In this document: positions 8,815-17,887 of the stretch, in pieces
Numbering within the stretch: position 1 is the stretch's first letter
Layout of the letters: every line of letters begins with the position of its first letter
Source of the DNA: Paenibacillus terrae
GTDB taxonomy: Bacteria; Bacillota; Bacilli; Paenibacillales; Paenibacillaceae
Direction: 5' to 3'
Assembly (NCBI RefSeq): GCF_000943545.1
Contig: NZ_JTHP01000013.1
Location: 39,091-103,090, forward strand
Length of the DNA stretch: 64,000 bases
Notes under the pieces: model-generated
What the model saw: only the letters and a program-made list of their open reading frames with translations
The model's database searches: none
What the model was told of the DNA's origin: nothing
Made by a program: the position numbers and the translations under genes

Positions 8815-9558
8815 ATGTCTTATATCACAGATAAGGTAATAATCGTTACAGGAGCTTCAAGCGGAATTGGCAAGGCAACTGCCATTCACCTAGCGAAGAA
8901 TGGCGCATCCGTCGTGCTGGCATCAATTGATGGAGATGGACTAAAGATTGTAGCAGAACGTATTCAAAATGAAGGTGGCACAGCCATTTATAAAAAAACA
9001 GATGTCACGGTTAAGGAAGAAGTTCATGCTCTAATGGATGTCACACTGAATAAATTCGGGCGAGTGGATACATTGATCAATTGTGCCGGTATGATGCTAT
9101 TCTCTATGTGGGATAATGCAAAAGTTGATGAGTGGGAAAAAATGATCGACTTGAACCTAAAAGGTACACTATACGGTATTGCTGCAGTTCTGCCGCACAT
9201 GAAAGAACAAGGGAAAGGCCAGATCATCAATGTTGGCTCCATTGCTGGACACGCTGTTGGCGAAGGCCATGGCGTATACAGCTCCACAAAATACGCAGTA
9301 AAAGCTATAACAGAAAGCCTGCGTAAAGAAATGTCCGTCAAATACGGTATTCAAGCATCCTTGGTATCTCCTGGTGTCATTGCGACAAACTGGCAAGATA
9401 GTGTAACGGATGAAGACGTGAAAGGCGTTCTGGACAATCTGAAGGAAGTAGCCATCGACGTAGAACATGTTGCGAGAACCATCGCATTCGTTGTCGACCA
9501 GCCTTCTGATGTGCTGATTAATGATGTTATTGTTTCACCGACACGTCAAGAGTGGTAA
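8815..9558 (+). CDS. SDR-family oxidoreductase, cluster 1 copy A
   Basis: 247 residues, classical SDR: TGASSGIG at 13-20, NCAG near 90, Ser in VGSIAG, catalytic YSSTK, and C-terminal DVIVSPTRQEW. GAAGAGG precedes the start. It is closely related to the SDRs at 19732 and 43278 and shares its last about 60 codons almost exactly with the pseudogene at 11193, a sign of recent recombination. It is the only plus-strand gene of the cluster and has the shared promoter/operator. The substrate is not predictable; related proteins act on aldehydes, ketones or quinones with NAD(P)H. Confidence 0.88.
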   Translation: MSYITDKVIIVTGASSGIGKATAIHLAKNGASVVLASIDGDGLKIVAERIQNEGGTAIYKKTDVTVKEEVHALMDVTLNKFGRVDTLINCAGMMLFSMWDNAKVDEWEKMIDLNLKGTLYGIAAVLPHMKEQGKGQIINVGSIAGHAVGEGHGVYSSTKYAVKAITESLRKEMSVKYGIQASLVSPGVIATNWQDSVTDEDVKGVLDNLKEVAIDVEHVARTIAFVVDQPSDVLINDVIVSPTRQEW

Positions 9559-9599
9559 TGCAAAAAAAACTAACTGAAAATGAATTTGCCCTTGTCAAG

Positions 9600-10215
9600 T
9601 AGACAGTTACAAGAAAGACCCTAAGCAGCCTTAGTTCGGTTCTCGACCGGACTAAGGTTATTTAATTTTTGCTGGAATCTGTGGTGGTTATAAAAGTGTA
9701 TGTAGCGCTGAACTTTCCCACGAGTTGCTTCTGGCTGGTGCAACGCAGGAGCCAAAGGAATTGCTCTTGAAAATGGCTAAAGAAATTTCCATAACAGCGT
9801 TTTAGTGACCAACTCCATTTCGTTACATACTAAACCGAATGCCATGACGCGAAGTAACTGGTAATACGACCTCAACGTATACTGAAAGCCGTGTCCACTG
9901 TGTCAGGAGGATTCCACGCCTCATTCGTTTTTTGAACTCTTTCTTCATCGTATCGAGCACAAGACAAAGGTTCATACGAGCACCGAATGTAGTCAACCAC
10001 TTCGTTCACTGTACAGATCATAGATCGTAGAGAGGTAAAAGAAACTTTCCCCCAAAAGTAAATAGGTGATGTCCGTCCCCCATTTCTCCAATTGAACGCG
10101 TTGTTGAAATTCGCGGTTCAGGACGTTGTCTGAGATAGCACAAACTTTCTTCGTACAGGATTTGTGTCGACAATCCTGGTTGCCAGATGATTTACCATCC
10201 GTTCACACAACCAAA
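9600..10215 (-). pseudogene. IS3-family (IS150-type) transposase remnant
   Basis: The minus strand contains scattered but ordered pieces of an IS3 OrfB integrase: FQQRVQLEKWGTDITYL (first catalytic Asp region), DLYSERSG, a GFQYT-like block, and the ending RYIHFYNHHRFQQKLNNLSP followed by VENR and a stop. Frames change many times. The remnant separates the SDR gene from the rest of cluster 1. Confidence 0.65.
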
Positions 10216-10273
10216 TGTGTGGTGACTAACATTCTCTCTTATTGAGTTCCTAATACTACAAATTATTAATAGT

Positions 10274-10304
10274 AAGATCCTGGAATTACTCAATCCAGGA
10301 TCTT
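10274..10304. terminator. Hairpin, probable bidirectional terminator
   Basis: AAGATCCTGGA (10274-10284) and TCCAGGATCTT (10294-10304) are perfect inverted repeats with a 9-base loop. It lies between the IS3 remnant and the SRPBCC gene end. Confidence 0.65.
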
Positions 10305-10532
10305 AAACTATTGTTCATATAATTCAGCTGTTTTCTGTTTTGATTGCTTGATGTCAGATATGAGAAATCTTTTTTATAAAATTATCTTGCTCCACGCTTT
10401 AACTAGCTACTGGTTCCCAATAACGTCATTTATCATGACAATAAGGACAATCTTCGCGTCCAATCCTTTATAAGCTAAGCCAATGGATTCCGTGTATAAT
10501 TTTTTTTATTGACCTAGTACTGTTCAAGGTTC

Positions 10533-10949
10533 TTAATTCGCAAATGCTTGTCCCAATGCTTTTAATCCATTTTCGTACATTTCAAGGAATAGATTCTCAG
10601 CTTCTTCGTCACTGATACCTACAGGTGTGAAGCTGCCAGACCACTCAACCAATGATGATTTGCCGATAGCACTCTCGTGTACTTGGATAGTAGCTTGATA
10701 ATCGGTGACTGGGAATGATGACTTCAATATCGAATACGTGTAGAAACGTTCCTTGTCATTAAATACTTCGAGGCGCTCTACAATCGTCACCCCATCAACA
10801 TCAGTCAGATGACGTATGCGTCCACCTTCGCTTAGCTCACTGCTAGATATAGAAGGTAACCAACCAGGAAGTGAATGAAACCCCCCGATCAATTGCCATA
10901 CTTGATCAGCTGAGACAGGAATTTTTATTGTTGTTGAAGCATGTGCCAT
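10533..10949 (-). CDS. SRPBCC-superfamily (polyketide cyclase/START-like) protein
   Basis: 138 residues with the START-fold signature of the polyketide-cyclase-2 type: N-terminal STTIKIPVSADQVWQLIGGF, WLPSI, and a C-terminal long helix after EEAENLFLEMYENGLKAL. Such proteins bind hydrophobic ligands in a deep cavity; some are cyclases or chaperone-like. The start is placed at ATG 10949 (MAHAST), because AAAGGAG precedes it. No cluster-type operator was found directly before it. Role in the cluster unknown. Confidence 0.8.
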   Translation of the reverse strand: MAHASTTIKIPVSADQVWQLIGGFHSLPGWLPSISSSELSEGGRIRHLTDVDGVTIVERLEVFNDKERFYTYSILKSSFPVTDYQATIQVHESAIGKSSLVEWSGSFTPVGISDEEAENLFLEMYENGLKALGQAFAN

Positions 10950-11124
10950 AAGAAGTACTCCTTTCAATTTTATTTAGTGTGTACTTTTACGTTTGTAGCC
11001 AAATAACAGATAGATTAGCTAGTGAAACGCGTAAGGAAACTATCTTGATGATTGATCTAATGATGTTTTACTCTTTTTTACAAACCAAAACTTTATCTAT
11101 ATATATAACACTTTCGTTCATGTG

Positions 11125-11160
11125 GAAGGTCATCTTGTTTGTACAAACAAGATGACCTTC
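11125..11160. terminator. 36-bp perfect palindrome, likely hairpin
   Basis: Bases 11125-11160 form an uninterrupted palindrome centred on GTAC (left arm begins GAAGGTCATCTTG). It lies just downstream of the truncated SDR at 11193 and upstream of the SRPBCC gene. It is probably a terminator for the former; an operator role cannot be excluded. Confidence 0.5.
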
Positions 11161-11192
11161 TATCTGAGTTATGGTCAAATTGGATTATCTCA

Positions 11193-11484
11193 TTACCACT
11201 CTTGGCGTGTCGGTGAGACAATAACATCATTAATCAGTACATCAGAAGGCTGGTCGACAACGAATGCGATGGTTCTCGCACATGCTCTACGTTGATGGCT
11301 ACTTCCTTCAGATTGTCCAGAACGCCTTTCACGTCTTCATCCGTTACACTATCTTGCCAGTTTGTCGCAATGACACCAGATTCAATACCATCTACAATTT
11401 TCTGAAGCTTGTCATCGCTGCTGCTTCTCCAATACCACTTGATGCACCTATCAAAACTACAACTTTATTTTCAATGTAAGACAT
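11193..11484 (-). pseudogene. SDR oxidoreductase with a large internal deletion
   Basis: The frame starts like a normal SDR (MSYIENKVVVLIGASSGIG), then jumps within about 30 codons to the C-terminal region (SGVIATNWQDSVTDEDVKG), ending VSPTRQEW. About 150 central residues, including the catalytic Ser-Tyr-Lys, are gone. There is also a frame change near the AETHV region. The 3' part is almost identical to the gene at 8815-9558. Non-functional. Confidence 0.8.
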
Positions 11485-11532
11485 ATTGATAAATCTTCTT
11501 TATATTATCGTTATCCTTACTGAGGAACTGTA

Positions 11533-11904
11533 TTAACCATGTAAGTGGAATAGTTTACCGATCACTTTCCATTCTCCATCTACCTTTAGTAGCTGATGAT
11601 AGTCCGTATAGGACTCTCCATATGCATCATTTTCCAGACTGATACGTGCCGAAGCGATGGTGCCCTCTACATCCAGCACATCGATTCTCGATTTCATATT
11701 CGGTGCGGCACCTGCTTCGTCCACGAAATCCCACAAGTTTTGAATGGAACCTCCAAGGAAACCATTTGAATTATAGCCGTACATCGTCGCATCTTTATGG
11801 AAAACTGGTTGCATAATTTCCTTCTTACCAGCAATCAACCCATCCACATACTTACTAATCACTTCAACAATTGCTTCATAATCCTCGATTGGTGTTTTAC
11901 TCAT
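11533..11904 (-). CDS. NTF2-like / lumazine-binding-type protein, cluster 1
   Basis: 123 residues of the NTF2-like fold: DYEAIVEVISKYVDGLIAGK helix, FHKDATMYGY, a Tyr/Asp-rich ESYTDYHQLLKVDGEWKVIGKLF strand pair at the end. Family members are small ligand-binding cones or enzymes; function here unknown. ATG at 11904 is chosen (MSKTP) because the paralogue at 40769 begins MSKAT. AAGGAGG precedes it. It follows namA by 39 bases and is probably cotranscribed. The gene occurs next to NamA-type genes in both clusters, which suggests a functional link. Confidence 0.8.
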   Translation of the reverse strand: MSKTPIEDYEAIVEVISKYVDGLIAGKKEIMQPVFHKDATMYGYNSNGFLGGSIQNLWDFVDEAGAAPNMKSRIDVLDVEGTIASARISLENDAYGESYTDYHQLLKVDGEWKVIGKLFHLHG

Positions 11905-11943
11905 TTTCACTATTCCTCCTTATAGGTAGTAATTCCTTTTTAC

Positions 11944-12972
11944 TTAGCGACGGAAACCATCTTCATATTGTTTTGGAACATCAGCCTCTTTACGCAATTG
12001 CTTAGATGCTTCCAAAGCCCAGTAAGGGTTTCGAAGCATGCCGCGACCTACCGCGATTAAGTCTGCTTCCTCATTTCCGATGATGCCATTTGCCAAAACT
12101 GCATCATCCAGTCTTCCTACAGCAATAACCGGCACATCCAATGCTTCTTTAATCTTTCTAGCTAATGGTGCTTGATAGGCAGCATGTGTACCCGGTCTAC
12201 CCCAAGCGGCGATTTGCCCTTCTCCGCCGGAAGAGATATCGAACATGTCTACACCTGCATCTTGATATTCTTTAGCGAACTTGATGCTCCCGTCGATGTC
12301 ATAACCGCCCTCTACATATTCTTTTGCAGCGATACGCATCAACAATGGCATACCCGTGGGAATCTCTTCTTTTGCTACTTGAATGATCTCCCGGCCGAAT
12401 TTCGTCAAATCTTTTCCATACTCATCATCACGTTTGTTTGTAAGTGGAGAATGGAATTGGTGAATCAAGTAACCGTGCGCACCATGAATTTCGATTGTAT
12501 CAAAACCAGCTTTTACTGCTCGTCTTACAGCAAGACGGAATTTTTCAACCATACCCTTTACTTCTTTCGTTGTCAGCGAGCGGGGGGTTTTGGAATTCTC
12601 ATCGAATGGAATCGCAGATGGCGCAACTGGGACTTCTGCATCCTGTGCTTTACGTCCGGCATGAGCGATTTGGATACCTACTTTTGCGCCTTGTGCATGA
12701 ATCGCGTCAACGATTTTCTTTAGTGCTGGAATCTGGTCATCAGACCACAAACCTAAGTCGTAATCCGAAATTCTTCCATCCGGCTCTACGTCTGTCATTT
12801 CAATCATGATAAAGCCTGCACCACCAACAGCACGGCTTACATAGTGGAGATAATGCCAGTCTGTTGCGATACCGTCTTTCTTATCGACAGAGTACATGCA
12901 CATCGGAGACATCATAATCCGATTCTTCAGCTCCAACCCCTTAATTTCAAAAGTACTAAATAGATCTCGCAT
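11944..12972 (-). CDS. namA: NamA/YqjM-type NADPH dehydrogenase (ene-reductase), cluster 1
   Basis: 342 residues of the YqjM class of Old Yellow Enzymes, FMN-dependent, reducing enals, enones and nitro compounds with NADPH. Seen: KNRIMMSPMCMYS with the class-typical redox Cys, IQIAHAGRKA, the active-site His pair in HGAHGYLIHQFHSPLTNKR, and VGRGMLRNPYW for FMN phosphate. Start at ATG 12972 (MRDLFSTF) with AAAGGGAAAGG before it. The promoter matches the shared architecture, with two ATGCAT palindromes. It is followed by the NTF2-like gene. Confidence 0.9.
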   Translation of the reverse strand: MRDLFSTFEIKGLELKNRIMMSPMCMYSVDKKDGIATDWHYLHYVSRAVGGAGFIMIEMTDVEPDGRISDYDLGLWSDDQIPALKKIVDAIHAQGAKVGIQIAHAGRKAQDAEVPVAPSAIPFDENSKTPRSLTTKEVKGMVEKFRLAVRRAVKAGFDTIEIHGAHGYLIHQFHSPLTNKRDDEYGKDLTKFGREIIQVAKEEIPTGMPLLMRIAAKEYVEGGYDIDGSIKFAKEYQDAGVDMFDISSGGEGQIAAWGRPGTHAAYQAPLARKIKEALDVPVIAVGRLDDAVLANGIIGNEEADLIAVGRGMLRNPYWALEASKQLRKEADVPKQYEDGFRR

Positions 12973-12997
12973 GTGAACATCCTTTCCCTTTAATAAC

Positions 12998-13072
12998 ATT
13001 CATGAGCATGCATCTATTAATTTAATGCATAACACATGCATATAATTTAACTCTAAATCTCACAAAAGTCAA
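12998..13072 (-). promoter_or_regulatory. namA promoter with two MarR-type operators
   Basis: On the minus strand: -35 TTGACT (13067-13072), 17 bp, -10 TAAATT (13044-13049), then ATGCATGTGTTATGCAT (13025-13041) at the start site and a second ATGCATGCTCATGAAT (12998-13013) further in. It matches the operator family of the cluster. Confidence 0.75.
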
Positions 13073-13074
13073 AT

Positions 13075-13105
13075 CAAAGAGCCCAAAGAAAATATAAGCT
13101 CTTTG
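13075..13105 (-). terminator. Probable terminator of the marR gene at 13120
   Basis: CAAAGAGC (13075-13082) and GCTCTTTG (13098-13105) pair just downstream of the marR stop codon. The stem is short and the loop is 15 bases, so confidence is moderate. Confidence 0.5.
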
Positions 13106-13119
13106 AAAGGCCATGTTGC

Positions 13120-13542
13120 TTAAAGTTCGTTTATTAATTTTTTCACTGTTGCATCAAAATTATGCGCTTTTAAATATTTTTGTAAAATCTCATGGAAAGC
13201 ATGAAGACTTTTTCGAAGTTTATTCTCTCCCAGTTCTGTCAGCCTGGTATAGCTACCCCTCCGATCATCTGAACAAGTATGCTTCTCAAGAGCACCACAG
13301 CTTTTCGCCTCCATATTTCCCACCAGTCTAGAGAGTGCACTTTGGCTTAATCCTATTCTTTCTTGTAACTGTTGTAACCTAAGTTTTTTTTCAGGTGCCT
13401 TAGAAAGATAATAAAGGACGTAGAACTCTTTAATCGATAAACTAAATTGAGCCTGTAATATACTTTCCAATTCCTTCTTGATGTTATTTTGTATGATGTC
13501 CATAGATAACCACTGATCCATGAACTCATTTGTATTCTTCAT
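13120..13542 (-). CDS. MarR-family regulator with Cys pair, cluster 1 copy A
   Basis: About 140 residues. The winged helix lies at LSIKEFYVLYYLSK through the wing DDRRGSYTRLTE; recognition helix GLSQSALSRLVGNMEAK. The Cys-Gly-Ala-Leu-x4-Cys pair next to the wing (SCGALEKHTCSDD) is also found in the three paralogues at 21625, 40238 and 44284, and not in the MarR at 7452. It lies upstream of namA in the same orientation, so namA and the wider ATGCATGC operator set are its likely targets. Start at MKNTNEF preferred over an upstream GTG; GGGTGGG precedes it. Confidence 0.85.
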   Translation of the reverse strand: MKNTNEFMDQWLSMDIIQNNIKKELESILQAQFSLSIKEFYVLYYLSKAPEKKLRLQQLQERIGLSQSALSRLVGNMEAKSCGALEKHTCSDDRRGSYTRLTELGENKLRKSLHAFHEILQKYLKAHNFDATVKKLINEL

Positions 13543-13557
13543 AATATAACTTCCCAC

Positions 13558-13989
13558 CCGTCCTTCATGTAATTAATTATTTTTTTTAGTATAAGGCAAC
13601 CTGACTCTTTACTCAAATAACTTAAATGTCTGCTGTAAGCATATTATTTGATGCATTCGTATTTACCTAGCAAGCATATTGGAATCTCATGAAGGGAAAC
13701 CTAGTTTGAACATTCTTCATTCGTTGTTACCCTAAAATAAATAGAAACGTGGGTTCAACTTGAGTAAGAATTCATTATTGAAGTAAAACACTCTCTCCGA
13801 CGAACGAGTGGTACAAGAAGCACAAGTGAACCTTTCAGTTGTCACGGTCCGTAATACACCGGCTGGGGACGAGTCAGGTAGGAGATGTCCTGTGACATGT
13901 GGTCAGCCAATGCATCGAAAGAGGCTTGGTGAAAAGCCAAACCATTATCATGAATGCGACTCATACACAGGCAGGTAATTCCAAGCAAA
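13558..13989. other. Remnant DNA upstream of the IS1182/group II intron region
   Basis: No intact gene. The first 200 bases are AT-rich; from about 13800 the composition becomes GC-richer, like the adjacent IS1182/intron DNA, and probably belongs to it. No clear terminal inverted repeat or intron 5' boundary (GTGYG motif) was found. Confidence 0.3.
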
Positions 13990-14390
13990 GGTCTCTCGAC
14001 GTGCTGTAGGACGCGGCTAAGCGTCTGTTTTGTGTCTTCACCAAACGCTATCCGAAGCTGGAGAAGAAGCTACCCAAGCTCTCCACGCGTCAAAAGTGAA
14101 CAGACGGATGCCGATCCCATCATGCTGTCTTACCTGGCGCTACTTGGCGAGACGTTAGAAGAACTGTTGCCGGATCATGAAGGTACGGTGAGTGAGAAGC
14201 TTGGCATCGCAAAGCAAATCGTCGAGGACGAGCGACTGTTGTCCCACAAAGGCATTTTGTCGCCATTGACCCGAACTCACGCTTCGGTTGGAAGAGCAAC
14301 TCGAAATCATTTTTGGTTATAAAGAACATATCGCTATGACGGATGAAGAGATCATCACCGCTTTGGTCGTCACACCGGGCCCGCAAAGGG
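13990..14390 (+). pseudogene. IS1182-type transposase fragment
   Basis: The plus strand has an ordered set of IS1182-family transposase pieces: KRYPKLEKKLPKLSTRQK, a helical block, then DPNSRFGWKSNSKSF and, one frame over, FFGYKEHIAMTDEEIITAL followed by VVTPG. DPxSRFG...GYK is the family's catalytic region. It has frameshifts, and both ends are missing. The reading frame ends exactly where the group II intron reverse transcriptase leader begins, so the intron sequence is joined to this gene. Confidence 0.65.
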
Positions 14391-14394
14391 ATAG

Positions 14395-15729
14395 TGTGGA
14401 ACATGAAGAGTATGCGGGAGCTCAGAGTGTCGGCACTCGGGAAAGCAGAGAAAGAGACGGTGCAAACGACTTGCTGGAGAGAATCATGGACAAGGACAAC
14501 TGAACAAGCCTACAAGCAAGTTAAGCGCAATCACGGAGCGCCGGGAATCGACGGGATGACCATCGAGGCAGCACTGCCATGGTTGCGGGAGAATCGAGCG
14601 GAGCTCTTGCAAAGCATACGGGATGGAAGGTACAAACCGAGCCCGGTACGGCGCAAGGGAATTTCCAAACCAGATGGAAGTGGAGTACGGAAACTTGGGA
14701 TTCCGACAATAGTGGATCGCATCATCCAGCAAGCCATCGCCCAGCAGCTGCAACCGCGGTTCGAACCGCTCTTTTCGGATGGAAGCTACGGGTACCGCCC
14801 CGGGCGAAGCGCGCAGCAAGCCATCCGAAAAGTAAAAGCGTATGCGGAGCAGGGATACGGCTATGCGGTAGAAATCGACCTCTCGAAATACTTCAACACG
14901 TTGAACCATAAGCTATTCATGAATCTCTTGCGTAAACAAATTCAGGATAAGCGCGTAACCGACCTGATTAAAAAGTATCTGAAAAGCGGAGTCATGGAAA
15001 CGGAATACGCTGCAAAACGGAAGAAGGCTCTCCTTAGGGTGGGCCGCTGTCGCTCCTTTTAGCGAACATCTACCTGAACGAATTTGATCAGGAAATGAAA
15101 AGCCGAGGTGTGACGGTCATCCGTTATACGGATGACATTGTCGTGCTGGCGGAGAGCAAGCGAGCGGCCACACGGTTTCTGGAATCATGTGGGGCATATC
15201 TGGAGAACAGGCTAAAGCTCAAGATGAATGCACAGAAGAGCAAGGTCGTTAGCGTCGTAGCGCAGAAACACTTCAAATTTCTTGGCTTTGCGCTGGGAAA
15301 GAACGGGAGTGGCGTGTATATCCGCGTCCACGGACAATCCCTTGCAAAGGCAAAGAGGAAATTGAAAGGAGCTGACGAGCCGAAGGCAAGGCAGAAACGC
15401 CCGGCAGGTGATGGAGAACGTGAAGGTCTACATTCGCAGATGGATCGGTTATTTCTATATAGCCGACATGAAGCGAATCCTGCAAAGCTGGAATGAATGG
15501 CTGCGAAGGCGGATGCGCATGTACATCTGGAAAGGTTGGAAGAAGCCGAAAACGAAGGTGCAAAACATGCGGAAGCTGGGGATACCGGAGAGGCAGGCCT
15601 ACCAAATGAGGAAATACACGGACGGGATACTGGCGATGCTGTCTCGCTCCATAACAAACAAAGGCTCGTACGGGCAGGGTATTATGACTTCCCTGCACAG
15701 TACGAGCGTCTACGACAATTGCACTTAAA
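14395..15729 (+). pseudogene. ltrA: Group II intron reverse transcriptase/maturase, inactivated
   Basis: A normal group II maturase would be about 420 residues. Seen in order: NHGAPGIDGM (RT0/1), RKLGIPTIVDRIIQQAIAQQ (RT2a), SYGYRPGRSAQQAI (RT3), VEIDLSKYFNTLNH (RT3/4 with the first Asp), RYTDDIVVLA (the YADD-type motif), KFLGFALG (RT7), and the maturase helix RRWIGYFYIADMKRILQSWN. The frame shifts near 14500, 15015 and 15400, and the SPQGGP motif carries TAG in place of CAG. So it cannot make active protein as written. GC content is higher than the surroundings. Confidence 0.85.
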
Positions 15730-15812
15730 CGGTTGAACCGCCGTATACCGAACGATACGTACGGTGGTGTGAGAGGTCGGCTACTCAACTAATGGGTAGC
15801 CTCCTACTCGAT
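15730..15812 (+). ncRNA. Group II intron domains V and VI, 3' end
   Basis: Directly after the maturase: a domain-V-like hairpin CCGCCGTAT...ATACGTACGGTGG (about 15737-15765), then a domain-VI-like hairpin GGCTACTC...GGGTAGCC with unpaired A residues (about 15778-15801), ending CTCCTACTCGAT near 15812, the usual kind of 3' intron end. Only the 3' catalytic RNA part is recognisable; domains I-III are not found upstream. Confidence 0.6.
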
Positions 15813-15910
15813 TTTTCGGCATCTGTTTTCCAGTTCGGAGCCCTGGTTTAAACAAAAGTAAGGCTTTTGCAGGGCTCTCCATAGAGGCGACTCTTTTTAC
15901 TTTATCTGAA

Positions 15911-16951
15911 TTATATTGTTGATGCGTCAATGACAAAACGATAACGCACGTCACTCCGGAGAACACGATCATACGCTTCTTCCACTTGGTGAGCATGGAC
16001 GATCTCGATTTTGGGAACAATGCCATTTTCTGCGGAGAAATCAAGCATTTCCTGAGTTTCACGGATACCTCCAACGAGTGAACCGGCAATACTGCGGCGT
16101 CCCATCAGCAAGGAGAACACATTGTACTGATCAGGTTTACCTGGAGCTCCTACATTCACAATTGTTCCATCGACTTTAAGCAAGGATAAGTAAGCATCTA
16201 CATCCAAATTGGCCGATACCGTATTTAGAATCAGATCAAATTGACTAGCTAGTGTCGTGAACGTAGCAGTATCCTGGGTTGCAAAGTAGTGATCTGCTCC
16301 CAATTCAAAAGCTTCGTCTTTCTTATCATTGGAACGACTTAGCACGGTAACCTCAGCACCCAGGGCATGTGCATATTGAACGGCCAGGTGACCCAGGCCG
16401 CCTACACCCACGATGGCAACTTTCTTACCCGGTCCGGCATTCCAGTGTTTCAAGGGGGAGTATGTCGTGATACCTGCACACAACAGTGGGCTTGCGATAT
16501 CCATACCCAGTACATCCGGAATACGTACAACAAATCCTTCCGTTACAACAATCTTTTGGCTGTATCCACCGTATGTCGGTGTGCCATCATAATCTCTCGA
16601 GTTATAGGTTTGCACAACACCTTTCGTACAGTACTGTTCCTCTCCCTTCAAGCAGTATTCACACTCTCCGCATGAATTGACGAAGCAGCCCACACCGACA
16701 CGATCACCCACCGTGAACTTGGTGACTTCCTCACCTACGGCTTCCACATGACCTACGATTTCATGACCAGGTACCATCGGAAAGATTCCCCCGCCCCAAT
16801 CACCATATGCGCTATGAATATCGGAATGGCAGATCCCGCTGAACTTAATGTCGATCAAGATGTCATATGGTCGTAATTCTCGGGTTTCCATCGTTATTTT
16901 TTCAAATGGAGCTTTGGCATAGGGTACACTTAACACGCGAGTTTGAGTCAT
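15911..16951 (-). CDS. Zinc-dependent alcohol dehydrogenase (cinnamyl-ADH type), cluster 1
   Basis: 346 residues of the medium-chain zinc dehydrogenase family, YahK/AdhC-like, expected to reduce aldehydes with NADPH. Seen: catalytic zinc ligands in [17 protein letters not shown] and PGHEIVGHVE, structural zinc [15 protein letters not shown] near residue 95-110, nucleotide motif [13 protein letters not shown], and C-terminal [10 protein letters not shown]. The start is taken at 16951 (MTQTRV), preceded by GGAGAAG, not the upstream 16993. It is highly similar to the gene at 37950. A CATGCATG element lies 30-45 bases upstream. Confidence 0.9.
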   Translation of the reverse strand: MTQTRVLSVPYAKAPFEKITMETRELRPYDILIDIKFSGICHSDIHSAYGDWGGGIFPMVPGHEIVGHVEAVGEEVTKFTVGDRVGVGCFVNSCGECEYCLKGEEQYCTKGVVQTYNSRDYDGTPTYGGYSQKIVVTEGFVVRIPDVLGMDIASPLLCAGITTYSPLKHWNAGPGKKVAIVGVGGLGHLAVQYAHALGAEVTVLSRSNDKKDEAFELGADHYFATQDTATFTTLASQFDLILNTVSANLDVDAYLSLLKVDGTIVNVGAPGKPDQYNVFSLLMGRRSIAGSLVGGIRETQEMLDFSAENGIVPKIEIVHAHQVEEAYDRVLRSDVRYRFVIDASTI

Positions 16952-16981
16952 TTTTCTTCTCCATTTCAATATATAATTTGT

Positions 16982-16995
16982 ATGTTCATGCATGT
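16982..16995. promoter_or_regulatory. Possible MarR-type operator before the alcohol dehydrogenase
   Basis: ATGTTCATGCATGT contains the CATGCATG core of the cluster operators, 30 bases before the ADH start. The surrounding promoter does not match the TTGACA-N17-TAAATT pattern as well as the others. Confidence 0.4.
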
Positions 16996-17078
16996 TTATT
17001 GCATTGATTTACAATACGCCTTTTAATTCTTAATAACTCCTTGACCTGGCCTGAGTCACGTTTTAGATTCTTTAGACG

Positions 17079-17669
17079 TTATAATGTATAACCTATATTG
17101 TAGGCTTCATCAAGTAAGTTGTTGTAAAGTGAATCTAAATTCGTTTCTTGGTTATCTTCAAACTCCCCAAGTGTATTATACATAAAGTGTACCTGAGAAT
17201 CCTTGACTCCCACATATTCAGCCATGCCAATGTTCATATACTTCTCCATCATGGTATCATAGTCCCTTTTTCTAAAATGGGATTGCGTATCACCGACCAG
17301 TGCAATCCATCTTATTTTGTTGATGGGCAGTTTTATTTCTCCATATGCAAAACCTAGGTTCCACACTCGATCAATATAGCCTTTCATTATAGCAGGAAAA
17401 CTATACCACCAAACCGGAAATATAAACACCATCGCGTCCGATGACTTAATCCTTTCCATCTCACTTAGGACTTCATCAGAGTATAATTTGGATTCATTAT
17501 TCCAGTCCGGTTCATCTTGGGGTAGTAATACTGGATTGAAGGCCTCTCGATATAAATCTGCTGTATCGTATTCATGTCCAGCTGCAGTGAGTCCCTCAGC
17601 AAACCGATGAGTTATACTCATCGTAAGCGAGTCGCTTCTAGGATGTGCGGTAACAATAAGTACTTTCAT
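17079..17669 (-). CDS. NAD(P)H:quinone oxidoreductase-like flavoprotein
   Basis: 196 residues of the flavodoxin-like NQO/MdaB superfamily, which reduces quinones with NAD(P)H on FAD/FMN. Seen: MKVLIVTAHPRSDSLT phosphate loop, VFIFPVWWYSFPAIMKGYIDRVW (typical flavin-contact segment near residues 85-110), then WIALVGDTQSHF. Start at ATG 17669 with GAAAGGAAAG before it; the six codons upstream are not needed. It lies between the ADH and the SDR tail. Two 5' fragments of the same family occur at 3480 and 22388, so it was once present in more copies. Confidence 0.88.
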   Translation of the reverse strand: MKVLIVTAHPRSDSLTMSITHRFAEGLTAAGHEYDTADLYREAFNPVLLPQDEPDWNNESKLYSDEVLSEMERIKSSDAMVFIFPVWWYSFPAIMKGYIDRVWNLGFAYGEIKLPINKIRWIALVGDTQSHFRKRDYDTMMEKYMNIGMAEYVGVKDSQVHFMYNTLGEFEDNQETNLDSLYNNLLDEAYNIGYTL

Positions 17670-17775
17670 TATAAGCTTTCCTTTCAATTGAGAATATCAC
17701 TAATCATTGATCTTATAATGTCGATTATCACCTGACCATAAGAAAGAATAAACCACAGGATCGAGAAATATAGTA

Positions 17776-17871
17776 GAATCACCATTCTTGAAGCTGTAGA
17801 TTACACAATGACATCATTGATCAGCACATTGGCTGGCTTGTTCACAACAAAACCAATCGTTTCAGCGATAC
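17776..17871 (-). pseudogene. C-terminal tail of a lost SDR gene
   Basis: AETIGFVVNKPANVLINDVIV on the minus strand matches the end of the SDRs at 19732 and 43278; the last codons contain a stop and a frame change (TASRMV). It is cut off at about 17871, next to the 3' end of the OYE gene. A trace of another SDR copy removed by recombination. Confidence 0.75.
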
Positions 17872-17887
17872 AGAAAAAGCCAAAGCT

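Noticed and set aside
11125..11160. 36-bp palindrome as an operator of the redox regulon
   Set aside because: It lacks the ATGCATGC core and lies downstream of a pseudogene, not in a promoter; a terminator is more likely.
14484..14909. Minus-strand frames within the intron maturase
   Set aside because: They are shadows of the GC-rich maturase gene; the plus strand has the ordered RT motifs.
15781..15900. Downstream exon of the IS1182 transposase after the intron
   Set aside because: The only similar peptide (TGKQMPKN) is on the minus strand, opposite to the transposase fragment, so it is probably chance.
15781..16089. 102-codon minus-strand frame
   Set aside because: It overlaps the 3' end of the alcohol dehydrogenase in another frame and has no recognisable product.
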